Of a DNA stretch of 8,852 nt, positions 1 through 6,331 are shown piece by piece. The stretch is from CAVSVP01 sp963731125 (lineage in GTDB: Bacteria > Pseudomonadota > Gammaproteobacteria > Competibacterales > Competibacteraceae). The DNA lies in contig CAVSVP010000018.1 in the NCBI GenBank assembly GCA_963731125.1, positions 1 to 8,852 on the forward strand, written 5' to 3'. Position numbers and translations under genes: made by a program. Position 1 is the stretch's first letter. Each line of letters begins with the position of its first letter. Below the pieces are notes generated by a model. That model made no database searches. It was not told the origin of the DNA and worked only from the letters and a program-made list of their open reading frames with translations.

Positions 1-786
1 CCTGGGCCTTCACTTCGGGTTGTTCAACGAGTTGCGTGAGGATCGTCAGTGGTGCTTTGAGGGCGTGGCCGGATTCCCAGGGCGTGGCGGGAGCATGTAA
101 CCGTTTTTCCATGACACCGATAAGATGGTTGATCTGCTCCACCAGCGGGCGTACCTCGCTAGGGGTGTCAGCGTTCAATCGATGGATCTCACCGTGGGTC
201 AGGCGCAGGATATCCCGGCGAATTTTCTCCAAAGGTTTCAGGCCCTGGTGCACGAGCCAGCGCTGAGCCAGAATCAGGACGCTGAGCAACACCAGGGCAA
301 GCAGTGATAAATTGACGGTAAGCCGGCGCAACCCTGCGGCCAGACCGGTGAAATCCTCGGTTACGGCAATGACAACGTTCTGTCCCTGCAGTCGGAAGGT
401 GCGCGCCAGCATCAGGAGCTGCTGATCTTGGGGTCCGCGGATAAAACGCCGGGTGATACGATTTCTTGTAGTGGGTGGAATAGAAAGATCCGCGTCCCAC
501 AGGGAGCGGGAGCGTAGAGTAACGCCGCCCGCCTGGATCTTGTAGTAATGCCCGGAGTAGGGCTGGCGAAAAATCGGACTCAGTCTTCCCGGTCGCAGCC
601 TTAGCTGATCTCTGCCGTTGAAGAACTGCTCGCCAGGAGCGCGTCTATGTCGTGTTCCAGGCGCTCGCCGACAAAATCTTCAGCCAAATGGCGAAGAGAA
701 TAACTGCCAACGGCCAGCAGCACGAAAATCAGCAGTGCCAGCGCAATGATGATGCCGGTAGACAGGCGCGACTGGAGTCAGTGCAT
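1..786 (-). pseudogene. sensor histidine kinase, N-terminal two thirds, frameshifted and cut by window edge
   Basis: Read 3'-5' from 786, the frame gives a first membrane helix (GIIIALALLIFVLLAVGSYSL), a periplasmic segment of roughly 130 residues, a second helix (NLSLLALVLLSVLILAQRW), a HAMP-like linker (LKPLEKIRRDILRLTHGEI) and the H-box HALKAPLTIL with the phosphoacceptor His codon at 65-67. This is the layout of PhoQ/QseC-type membrane kinases; the ATPase domain would lie left of base 1. The ATG at 786-784 overlaps the regulator stop (TGATG). Damage: codon 3 is TGA (780-778); one base is missing near 631-634; and between 65 and 97 the segment before the H-box is 3 nt short and scrambled, as if three single bases were lost. 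From about 630 to 100 one frame stays open. Either a recent pseudogene or local sequence error; the gene identity is firm, the broken state depends on sequence quality. Confidence 0.75.
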
Positions 787-1447
787 CAGTTGTCGTTACC
801 GAACACATAGCCCTGACCCGGCGCGAGGTCATCAGGTTGCGGCCCAGTTTGCGCCGCAGGCGGTTAACGTAGACCTCCAGTACGTTACTGTCCCGGTCGG
901 AATGGAAATCATAAACGTGTTCCGCGAGCCGGGTCTTGGACAAGACTTTGCCTGGATGCAGCATAAAATAACGCAACAGGCGAAATTCGATACCGGTCAG
1001 GGAAAGAGAGTTACCGTCGGCCGTCACGACAGATTGCGTATCCTCATCCAAAGTCAGGCCGGCCACCTGGAGCGGTCCCCCGCTTTGGATATTGCTGCGC
1101 GAATCAGGGCGTGCAGCCGGGCAATCAGTTCTTCCAGTGAAAAGGCTTGCCTAGATAGTCGTCGGTGCCTGCTTTGAAACCGTCGACCCGTTCCTGCCAG
1201 GAATCCCGGCGGTGAGAATGATAACCGGCAGCGCATTGCCGGTCGCCCGCCAGTTTTTGAGAACTTCCAAACCGGGCCGGTCCGGCAATCCGAGGTCTAA
1301 GACGACGACGTCGTAGGGTTCTTCGCGGCCCATGAATTCCCCGTCTACGCCGTTATCCACGGCATCCACGGCAAAGCCCGCCTGCTCGAGTTGGGTTTTC
1401 AAGCGCGCGCTCAGTGTATGATCATCCTCAATTAACAATAGCCGCAT
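786..1447 (-). pseudogene. OmpR-family (PmrA/QseB-like) response regulator with four frameshifts
   Basis: Starts MRLLLIEDD (acidic pocket) with the phosphoacceptor Asp51 in VVVLDLGLPD, then VIILTA (switch Thr) and, after frame correction, a D-D-Y-L-G-K-P-F stretch holding the conserved Lys. The C-terminal winged helix is clear: LTGIEFRLLRYFMLHPGKVL, SNVLEVYVNRLRRKLG and a GQGYVFG-like end. Four one-base deletions are needed to join the pieces: near 1206-1211, in the A-run at 1140-1143, near 1097-1101, and in the CCC at 817-819. All shorten a run of identical bases. The regulator would receive phosphate from the kinase encoded next to it and bind DNA as a dimer. Corrected length is about 220 residues, normal for the family. 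The start ATG at 1447 is one copy of a duplicated 19-bp unit. Confidence 0.8.
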
Positions 1448-1468
1448 TAATTAACAATAGCCGCATTA
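1431..1468. repeat. 19-bp perfect tandem duplication at a gene junction
   Basis: The unit attaacaatagccgcatta occurs at 1431-1449 and again, directly abutting, at 1450-1468. Each copy holds one ATG on the minus strand (1447 and 1466) followed by the same MRLLLI codons. The copy at 1466 overlaps the PepSY stop as TAATG, the likely ancestral translation-coupled start, but reading from it now gives only 12 codons before a TGA at 1430-1428, since 19 is not a multiple of 3. The copy at 1447 starts the real regulator frame. Confidence 0.9.
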
Positions 1469-1771
1469 GCGATGTTCTTTGACATGCCGCAATTTACCCG
1501 TGCGGGCGTCGTATTCCAGTTCCTGTACCGTGCCGTCGTCATCGAGAATCTCGATTTCATACACGTAGCGATTTTCGACAAATTCCAGCTCGACCTCGAT
1601 AATCCGTCCGCCGCGGTGGCGCTCCCGATAGTTGTCGATAATCGTTTCCAGAGGAAGAATCTCGCCGGCGTCGCGCAGGCGCTTAATCTCGTTATGATCG
1701 TAATCGGCTCGGGCGGCGTTCGTGGCGAACCCAAACGCAGCAACAAAGAGCCAGGTATTGCTGAATTTCAT
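1466..1771 (-). CDS. secreted PepSY-domain protein
   Basis: Predicted 101-residue protein. It begins with a signal peptide (MKFSNTWLFVAAFGFATNAARA, cleavage probably after ARA), so it should act in the periplasm. The mature part has the PepSY pattern: helix (IKRLRDAGEILPLETIIDNY) followed by beta-strands (RIIEVELEFVENRYVYEIEI, then TVQELEYDARTGKLRHVKEH). PepSY domains are small modules often found next to two-component systems and b-type cytochromes; their exact biochemical role is unsettled. I prefer ATG 1771 over an in-frame TTG at 1786, because the signal peptide starts there and a purine-rich GAAGGTGG precedes it at a suitable distance. It lies 11 bp after the cytochrome stop and its TAA overlaps an ATG (1466) of the following gene. 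Family assignment is firm; function is inferred from context. Confidence 0.85.
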   Translation of the reverse strand: MKFSNTWLFVAAFGFATNAARADYDHNEIKRLRDAGEILPLETIIDNYRERHRGGRIIEVELEFVENRYVYEIEILDDDGTVQELEYDARTGKLRHVKEHR

Positions 1772-1782
1772 ACCACCTTCAT

Positions 1783-2367
1783 TCAAGCGCGCTTACGGCC
1801 ATTGAACATCGCTCGCAGCAAATTTTCCTGATGCAGTAGACTTTCCCAAATAACACCGATCACATGAATGGCCACTAAAAACAGGGTAAAGTTAGCAAAA
1901 AATTCGTGAGTTTCTTCGAACAGGTCAATCCAATGCTCGCTGGTGTTTTGCATAACACCGCCCAGCGGGCCTTGCCACTGATCAGCTCCAAATAGCAGCA
2001 CACCGCTAACAGTAGTCACCAGCAGGCTGAGCAGTAATAGCATGATCATCATACCGCCGGCGGGATTGTGCCCGATATAGCGTACCGCCTTGCCCGTTAA
2101 TACTTCGCCGATATAAATCAGGACTCTTCTCGGTGAATAGATAAAATCGGAGAAACGGGCGTGGGGAGTGCCGACCAAACCCCATATCAGCCGCAGGGCA
2201 AGGAGCCCAAAAACGGTATATCCTGCCCAGACGTGCACCGTTTGCAGGTCATCCTCGGTAAAGTAGGCCGTAAAAAACGCTGCGACAAGCGTCCAATGGA
2301 AGAGACGCACGAATGGGTGCCAAACTTTGATTTCGGTGAGGGTGTTCTTTTCGATAAGAGTATTCAT
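1783..2367 (-). CDS. cytochrome b561-family, di-heme membrane protein
   Basis: Predicted 194-residue integral inner-membrane electron carrier. Four hydrophobic segments are visible: near residues 20-37, 44-66, 105-127 and 157-176. Candidate heme-ligand histidines follow the family layout: H24 in WHPFVRLFHW, H45 in TVHVWAGY, and H154/H168 in the last helix region (EETHEFF, LVAIHVIG). Typical motifs GHNPAGGMM and SGVLLFG are present. Proteins of this type pass electrons between the quinone pool or cytosolic donors and periplasmic c-type partners. No c-type heme motif is seen in the neighbours. The frame stays open up to 2490, but ATG 2367 is the likely start: it puts the WHPF helix near the N-terminus as usual and has GGAAAA upstream. 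It sits between two PepSY genes in one operon, suggesting a shared redox or ligand-reduction task. Confidence 0.9.
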   Translation of the reverse strand: MNTLIEKNTLTEIKVWHPFVRLFHWTLVAAFFTAYFTEDDLQTVHVWAGYTVFGLLALRLIWGLVGTPHARFSDFIYSPRRVLIYIGEVLTGKAVRYIGHNPAGGMMIMLLLLSLLVTTVSGVLLFGADQWQGPLGGVMQNTSEHWIDLFEETHEFFANFTLFLVAIHVIGVIWESLLHQENLLRAMFNGRKRA

Positions 2368-2435
2368 GGTTTTTTCCAGCCGCATTAAAAAATCCGGCAA
2401 ACTCGATATAAAATTGATTTGCCGGAAAAGCTGTG

Positions 2436-2705
2436 TTACTCGACTTCTTCTTTTATGAGTTCGCCCGACAGGGCGTAGTAGAGTCTCCATTCCTTATGAT
2501 CATCGCCTTTAATCTGGACTTCCCAGACTTCCTGGCCGCGCCTCGTTTCCTGGTAAGCCTTGGTGACTTCGCCCGGGTGTACTTGTAGCGCCATCTCAGC
2601 GGCCTGTTCTTTGGAAATGGCATCTCTAGCCACACTGATGCCGGTAAAGAGAATGGCTGAGATGCCTAAGACTGCGGCTATAAAAAGTATTCTGGATTGA
2701 TTCAC
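2436..2705 (-). CDS. small secreted PepSY-domain protein, first gene of operon
   Basis: Predicted 89 residues. An N-terminal signal peptide or anchor (ILFIAAVLGISAILFTGISVA) is followed by one PepSY domain: the ISKEQAAEMALQVHPGEVTK helix, then EVWEVQIKGDD and EWRLYYALSGELIKEEVE strands, the latter giving the usual 'D/S-G-x-L' ending. A GTG start at 2705 is chosen because AGAGGT lies 9 nt upstream; an in-frame TTG at 2735 would add ten polar residues before the signal peptide. It is divergent from the DUF1538 operon, with about 170 bp between starts, and is followed after 68 bp by the cytochrome. Known for the family: PepSY domains are periplasmic or extracytoplasmic modules. Inferred: partner of the cytochrome and of the two-component system downstream. 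Confidence 0.85.
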   Translation of the reverse strand: MNQSRILFIAAVLGISAILFTGISVARDAISKEQAAEMALQVHPGEVTKAYQETRRGQEVWEVQIKGDDHKEWRLYYALSGELIKEEVE

Positions 2706-2832
2706 GCGAATATTACCTCTTTTCGAGTTATGCAAAAATTGATTTCAAAAAAATAGAAATTTTTATAGGCAAAGTTACCCCAAAACGAGGTCAGTCATCT
2801 CTCTGTCTCGGGGATTACTATAGTGTGGTAAA

Positions 2833-2849
2833 CTTAATCCAAGCTTAAC
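2833..2849 (+). promoter_or_regulatory. PmrA/QseB-like direct-repeat operator candidate
   Basis: CTTAAT (2833-2838), five bases, then CTTAAC (2844-2849): two TTAA cores 11 bp apart, one helical turn, in the same orientation. This is the form of the PmrA-type box (YTTAAK-N5-YTTAAK). It lies in the shared region between the PepSY/cytochrome/two-component operon and the DUF1538 operon. TTTAAT at 2859-2864 could be a -10 element, placing the second half-site over the -35 region as for a class II activator. Only the repeat is seen; binding is inferred from the family of the regulator encoded nearby. Confidence 0.4.
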
Positions 2850-2876
2850 TTGAGTGCGTTTAATGACTGGGATGTG

Positions 2877-3668
2877 ATGCACTACGGAATGGCTTTCTTG
2901 GAACACTTTTTAAGCAAAATAAAGATGATTAAATTGAAAAAATCACTGCTCGCCTTATTAAAGTCGATGTTGGGAAGCGTGCGTGATTTACTGCCTATTA
3001 TAATAGTCATTGCTTTTTTTCAATTCGTTGTCTTGCAACAAAACTTGCCCGAATTATTAGATCTTCTCGTTGGTACTTTATTTGTTATTTTGGGACTAAC
3101 GTTTTTTATTTACGGATTGGAAATGGGTCTTTTTCCCATTGGAGAATCGTTGGCCTATGCCTTCGCGCGCAAAGGTAGTGTGTTTTGGTTGCTGTTATTT
3201 GCTTTTGCTCTTGGATTTGGCACGACGGTGGCGGAACCCGCCCTCATCGCTGTTGCCGATGAAGCCGCACAAGTGGCTGCTAAAGGTGCCATGATTGACG
3301 ATAATAAAGAGGCCAAAGACAGCTATGCCTGGGGGTTACGAATAAGCGTAGCGCTGTCCGTGGGTGTCGCCATTATCATCGGGGTACTCAGAATTTTAAG
3401 GGGTTGGCCACTGCAAACTATTATTATTGGGGGTTATCTGCTGGTAGTCATTATGACGGCCTTTGCACCGGCCGAGATAATTGGTATCGCCTACGACTCG
3501 GGCGGCGTTACCACATCGACGATCACGGTTCCTTTAGTGACTGCCTTGGGTATCGGTTTGGCTTCTTCCATACGCGGTCGTAATCCGATGATCGATGGTT
3601 TCGGTCTGATTGCCTTTGCTTCGTTGTTGCCCATGATATTTGTTATGGCTTATGGAATGATGATTTAA
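2877..3668 (+). CDS. DUF1538 integral membrane protein, subunit A
   Basis: About 263 residues, almost wholly hydrophobic, with several membrane segments (LLPIIIVIAFFQFVVL, LVGTLFVILGLTFFIYGLEM, VFWLLLFAFALGFG, and others). DUF1538 signatures are clear: LGFGTTVAEPALIAVADEA (about 3211-3267), AYDSGGVTTSTITVPLVTAL (from 3489) and MIDGFGLIAFASLLPMIFVM near the end. The charged Glu in VAEP and the polar YDSGGVTTST run inside hydrophobic surroundings suggest a substrate or ion path. The family is annotated as an uncharacterised membrane protein, probably a transporter. The start is uncertain: ATG 2877, 2889 and 2925 and TTG 2850 are in frame and none has a strong ribosome site; the paralogue alignment would fit 2925. 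The stop overlaps the next start (TAATG, 3666-3670). Its 5' part is visibly more AT-rich than the rest of the operon. Confidence 0.85.
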   Translation: MHYGMAFLEHFLSKIKMIKLKKSLLALLKSMLGSVRDLLPIIIVIAFFQFVVLQQNLPELLDLLVGTLFVILGLTFFIYGLEMGLFPIGESLAYAFARKGSVFWLLLFAFALGFGTTVAEPALIAVADEAAQVAAKGAMIDDNKEAKDSYAWGLRISVALSVGVAIIIGVLRILRGWPLQTIIIGGYLLVVIMTAFAPAEIIGIAYDSGGVTTSTITVPLVTALGIGLASSIRGRNPMIDGFGLIAFASLLPMIFVMAYGMMI

Positions 3669-4465
3669 TGCAGCTGCTGCTTAATCTTGGGGAAACTCTA
3701 CTCGGCACCCTCCGTGACGTATTGCCCATCGCTATTGTTATCGTGGGTTTTCAACTGTTCGTCATTCGTCAGCCGATTGCCGATATGCGGCGGATGATCG
3801 TTGGTTTTCTTTATGTGCTCCTGGGCTTATCCTTGTTCTTATTGGGCCTGGAACAGGCGCTGTTTCCTCTTGGTCGCCTGATGGCGGAACAGCTGACGGA
3901 TCCCACGTTTGTTGCCGCAACAGGGGAGTTTTCCAATGATGCCCTGTGGCTGGATTATTATTGGGTTTATCTTTTTGCGTTGGCTATCGGTTTTAGTACC
4001 ACCATTGCAGAACCATCATTGATCGCAGTGGCGCTTAAGGCCAATCAAGTGTCCGGCGGGGCGATCGGTGTATGGGGGTTGCGCATCGCCGTTGCGCTTG
4101 GCGTCGGGTTAGGCATTGGCTTGGGTAGTCTGCGTATTGTGATCGGCGCTCCTATTCATTGGTTTATTATCATCGGCTATATCGTTGTGGTGGTGCAGAC
4201 CTATTTTGCGCCGAAACTGATTGTTCCCTTAGCCTATGATTCGGGTGGTGTCACCACCTCCACCGTTACCGTACCGTTAGTGGCAGCCCTGGGTCTTGGG
4301 CTTGCGGAAACGGTGCCCGGCAGAAGTCCGTTACTCGACGGCTTCGGACTGATTGCTTTCGCCAGCTTGTTCCCTATGATGACGGTGATGGCCTATGCCC
4401 AGCTGTCAGAATACCGGGCGCTACGCGCGGCTCGCTTACGCAAGTCCCGTGAGCATCCACACTAA
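3668..4465 (+). CDS. DUF1538 integral membrane protein, subunit B
   Basis: 265 residues, a paralogue of the preceding protein along its full length: GTLRDVLPIAIVIVGFQ matches GSVRDLLPIIIVIAFFQ, and LGLEQALFPLG matches YGLEMGLFPIG. The same core motifs recur: AIGFSTTIAEPSLIAVALKA, AYDSGGVTTSTVTVPLVAAL and LLDGFGLIAFASLFPMMTVM. It ends in a basic cytosolic-looking tail (RALRAARLRKSREH). Some members of the family carry both halves in one chain, so two separate coupled genes suggest a heterodimer, possibly with the two subunits contributing equivalent Glu (AEP) residues to one pore. The start ATG 3668 overlaps the upstream stop, implying equal stoichiometry by translational coupling. Followed after 35 bp by the PII-like gene. 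Confidence 0.88.
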   Translation: MQLLLNLGETLLGTLRDVLPIAIVIVGFQLFVIRQPIADMRRMIVGFLYVLLGLSLFLLGLEQALFPLGRLMAEQLTDPTFVAATGEFSNDALWLDYYWVYLFALAIGFSTTIAEPSLIAVALKANQVSGGAIGVWGLRIAVALGVGLGIGLGSLRIVIGAPIHWFIIIGYIVVVVQTYFAPKLIVPLAYDSGGVTTSTVTVPLVAALGLGLAETVPGRSPLLDGFGLIAFASLFPMMTVMAYAQLSEYRALRAARLRKSREHPH

Positions 4466-4500
4466 AAATCCGCCTTAGTCTTGCGAGGAAGAAAATATCC

Positions 4501-4851
4501 ATGCACTTCAAGCTCATTGTCGTTTTTGTGGAAAACGCCAAAACCAACGCCATTATGGATGCAGCGCGTACCGCCGGTGCTACCGGCGCAACGGTGATTA
4601 ATCACGCCAGGGGTGAAGGCATTGAAAAAAGTAAGACATTCTTCGGCCTATCGCTGGAAACCCAACGCGATGTGGTGCTCCTTTTGGTAGAGGAACATGT
4701 AAGCCGCCAGATTCTGGAAACCATTAGTGAGGTGGGGGGGTTTGATTCCACGTCGGGGACGGGGATAGCGATCCAGATCGACGTAGAAGATGCCGTCGGG
4801 GTGGCGCATCAGGCCAAGGAGCTGGCCAATATTGTGGCGGAGGAATTATGA
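4501..4851 (+). CDS. PII-like signalling protein associated with DUF1538
   Basis: 116 residues with the PII ferredoxin-like pattern: strand MHFKLIVVFVEN, helix TNAIMDAARTAGATGATVIN, an ARGEG turn at the T-loop base, strand DVVLLLVEE, helix ILETISEVGGFD, and a C-terminal GTGIAIQIDVEDAVGV that matches the IFV-D-VEQA-I-R-I strand of GlnB. The T-loop is short (about 16 residues, IEKSKTFFGLSLETQR) and lacks the uridylylated Tyr of GlnB/GlnK; the B-loop is reduced to TSGTG. So it is not a nitrogen-type PII but a PII-like protein, comparable in kind to others that gate membrane transporters (SbtB with SbtA, GlnK with AmtB). Inferred role: trimer that binds a nucleotide and docks on the DUF1538 pair. 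AGGAAG precedes the ATG, with spacing on the long side (9-10 nt); the stop overlaps the CBS gene start (ATGA). Confidence 0.8.
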   Translation: MHFKLIVVFVENAKTNAIMDAARTAGATGATVINHARGEGIEKSKTFFGLSLETQRDVVLLLVEEHVSRQILETISEVGGFDSTSGTGIAIQIDVEDAVGVAHQAKELANIVAEEL

Positions 4852-5267
4852 GTGAGCGTAAGGTCATTCGGGTGAGTGCGGTGATGATGACGGACTTTAT
4901 CATGGTGGATGGCCTGATGACAGTGGAAGAAGCCCTGCACTTGATGAAAAAAACCGGCGCCAATGCCTTAATGGTTAAGAAACGCCACGCCGACGATGAG
5001 TACGGTATGGTGCTGCTATCTCATATCACCAAGAAAGTGTTGGCGGTAAACCGCTCACCGAGGCGCATAAACGTCTATGAAATCATGGCAAAACCGGTGA
5101 TTTCCGTGCGTCCCGAGATGGATATCCGCTATTGTGCCCGCTTATTTGAAAACTTTCGGCTTTCCTATGCCCCCGTCATCGATCGGGAAGGCGAGGTGAT
5201 TGGTGTGGTAAGCAACGCCGATATCGCTTTGCGGAGTTTGGATAGCGTCGCTGACGATAAGGCATGA
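4848..5267 (+). CDS. two-CBS-domain protein
   Basis: 139 residues made of two CBS motifs and little else: the first about residues 7-62 (VMMTDFIMVDGLMTVEEALH, ANALMVKK, GMVLLSHITKKVL), the second about 75-133 (YEIMAKPVISVRPEMDIRYC, LSYAPVIDREGEVIGVVSNADIA). CBS pairs (Bateman modules) bind adenine nucleotides and regulate attached or partner proteins, including channels and transporters. Here the module is free-standing and cytosolic. ATG 4848 overlaps the PII-like stop by 4 bp and has GGAGGAA just upstream, inside the preceding gene. As the last gene of the operon it is a likely second sensor for the DUF1538 membrane pair, reading energy charge while the PII-like protein reads another nucleotide; that is inference. 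Confidence 0.88.
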   Translation: MSERKVIRVSAVMMTDFIMVDGLMTVEEALHLMKKTGANALMVKKRHADDEYGMVLLSHITKKVLAVNRSPRRINVYEIMAKPVISVRPEMDIRYCARLFENFRLSYAPVIDREGEVIGVVSNADIALRSLDSVADDKA

Positions 5268-5277
5268 GCTTGGCTCA
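5265..5277 (+). terminator. short stem-loop over the end of the CBS gene
   Basis: TGAGC-TTG-GCTCA is a perfect 5-bp stem starting at the stop codon. No T-run follows (cccca instead), so it does not qualify as a standard intrinsic terminator; it may be a remnant cut by insertion of the adjacent IS or simply chance. Confidence 0.2.
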
Positions 5278-6331
5278 CCCCAATCTACGAAGACCATTCG
5301 TCACAAGTTAGGAGATTCGTGAAGCTGTCAAGAGGTAGGATAATGATTTTTTGATGAAACTGACAGTGGCTTGGGGACGAATGAGCAAAGCGAAGAAGCC
5401 GCGTAACGCGGACCATGTGCGGCGCAAGAATGCGCCGATGGTGAGCAATGAGGTCATCGAAGAGCGGTGGAAGTCGTTGCTGACGCCGGCGATTCTCGGC
5501 CAACAAGGTTATGCCCGGTTGTTGGGGCTGCGCGAGCGGATCCTGAGTTTTCCGGTGAGGGTGGCGGCGGTGTTGACATTGCGGTGGCGCCAGGTGCCGT
5601 CGGTATGTGAATTGAGCCGGACGTTGGCGCGCGAGGATTGCCTATGGGCGGGGCGGTTGAAGGTGACGCAACAAGCCTTGAGTCAGCGGTTTTTGAGTTT
5701 TCCGGCGGCGCTGTTTCAACGGGTATTGATGGCGCTGTTGCCGCTGCTGCAGCGGCGCTGGGCCGAGCGGAGCCGGCCGCTGGCGGCGTCGGTGGTGCGG
5801 GCGCGGGAGTCGTTTCGGGAGGTGCTGGTGGTGGACGGCTCGACGTTGGAGGCGTTGTTTCGTAAGCTCAAGGCATTGGAGGAGCTGGCGCCGGGGACGT
5901 TGGCGGGTAAGCTCGGTACGGTGATCGACTTGGCCAGCCGGTTACCGCGTTATGTGTGGTTCACCGACGTGGCGCCAGCGCACGATACGAACTTTCTTGC
6001 ACCGGTGCTGAAGGTCTCGCGCCAAGGGACGTTGTGGATCTTCGACCGGGGCTTTTACGACTTCGGTTTCTTCGCGCAAGTCATCGACCGAGGGGCGGCC
6101 TGGATCACCCGCAGCAAGTCCAATCTCGCCTATCGCGTCTCGCAGGTCCTGGAACAGAACGCTTTCATCCGCGATCGACTGGTGTCCATCGAGGGCTGCC
6201 GCCATCCGCTGCGGTTGGTTGAGATGCGCTTCGGACGGCAATGGTATCGCTATTTGACCAGTGTGGTGGACCCGACGGTGTTGCCGGCCGAGATGGTGGC
6301 CGATCTGTCTCGGCGGCGGTGGCAAGTCGGC
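5268..6331 (+). mobile_element. IS4-type insertion sequence, 5' part, interrupted by a group II intron
   Basis: The element is defined by the transposase gene below. Its left end lies somewhere in 5268-5380; I could not identify an inverted repeat because the right end is not in the window. It inserted directly behind the DUF1538 operon in the same orientation and is cut at about 6331, where the intron begins. Confidence 0.6.
5381..6331 (+). pseudogene. IS4-type DDE transposase, N-terminal 317 residues
   Basis: Visible in order: an N-terminal helical region, first catalytic Asp at residue 152 (VLVVDGSTLE), second at residue 222 (LWIFDRGFYDFGFF), and the beginning of the YREE-like region (DLSRRRWQV, Trp at 314). 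In IS4 enzymes the third catalytic residue, Glu, follows a few residues after this Trp. The frame here instead runs into intron RNA sequence, adding about 56 meaningless residues up to a stop at 6499. The protein as it stands would lack its catalytic Glu and be inactive unless the intron is spliced out. ATG 5381 is chosen for the GGGGA just before it; TTG 5351 and ATG 5354 are in-frame alternatives without a ribosome site. It is G+C-rich relative to the preceding operon, in keeping with foreign origin. Confidence 0.8.

Noticed and set aside
746..1177. 143-codon open frame on the plus strand
   Set aside because: Antisense to the response regulator, whose minus-strand reading shows clear OmpR-family motifs.
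1472..1831. 119-codon open frame on the plus strand
   Set aside because: Antisense to the PepSY gene and the end of the cytochrome gene; no start signal or domain.
2368..2490. N-terminal extension of the cytochrome b561 frame by 41 residues
   Set aside because: The extension is basic and unlike the family, overlaps the preceding PepSY stop, and a better placed ATG at 2367 exists.
2850..2876. TTG start at 2850 for the first DUF1538 gene
   Set aside because: It abuts the putative regulator box, has no ribosome site and would add residues not matched in the paralogue; 2877, 2889 and 2925 remain open choices.
2736..2876. Consensus sigma70 promoters in the divergent intergenic region
   Set aside because: TACTAT (2816-2821) and TTTAAT (2859-2864) resemble -10 boxes but no convincing -35 lies 16-18 bp upstream of either; not listed as a promoter by itself.
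5325..5366. CTGTCA / TGACAG inverted repeat as the left end of the IS4-type element
   Set aside because: Only 6 bp and both arms are on the same side of the element; no right end is present to compare with.
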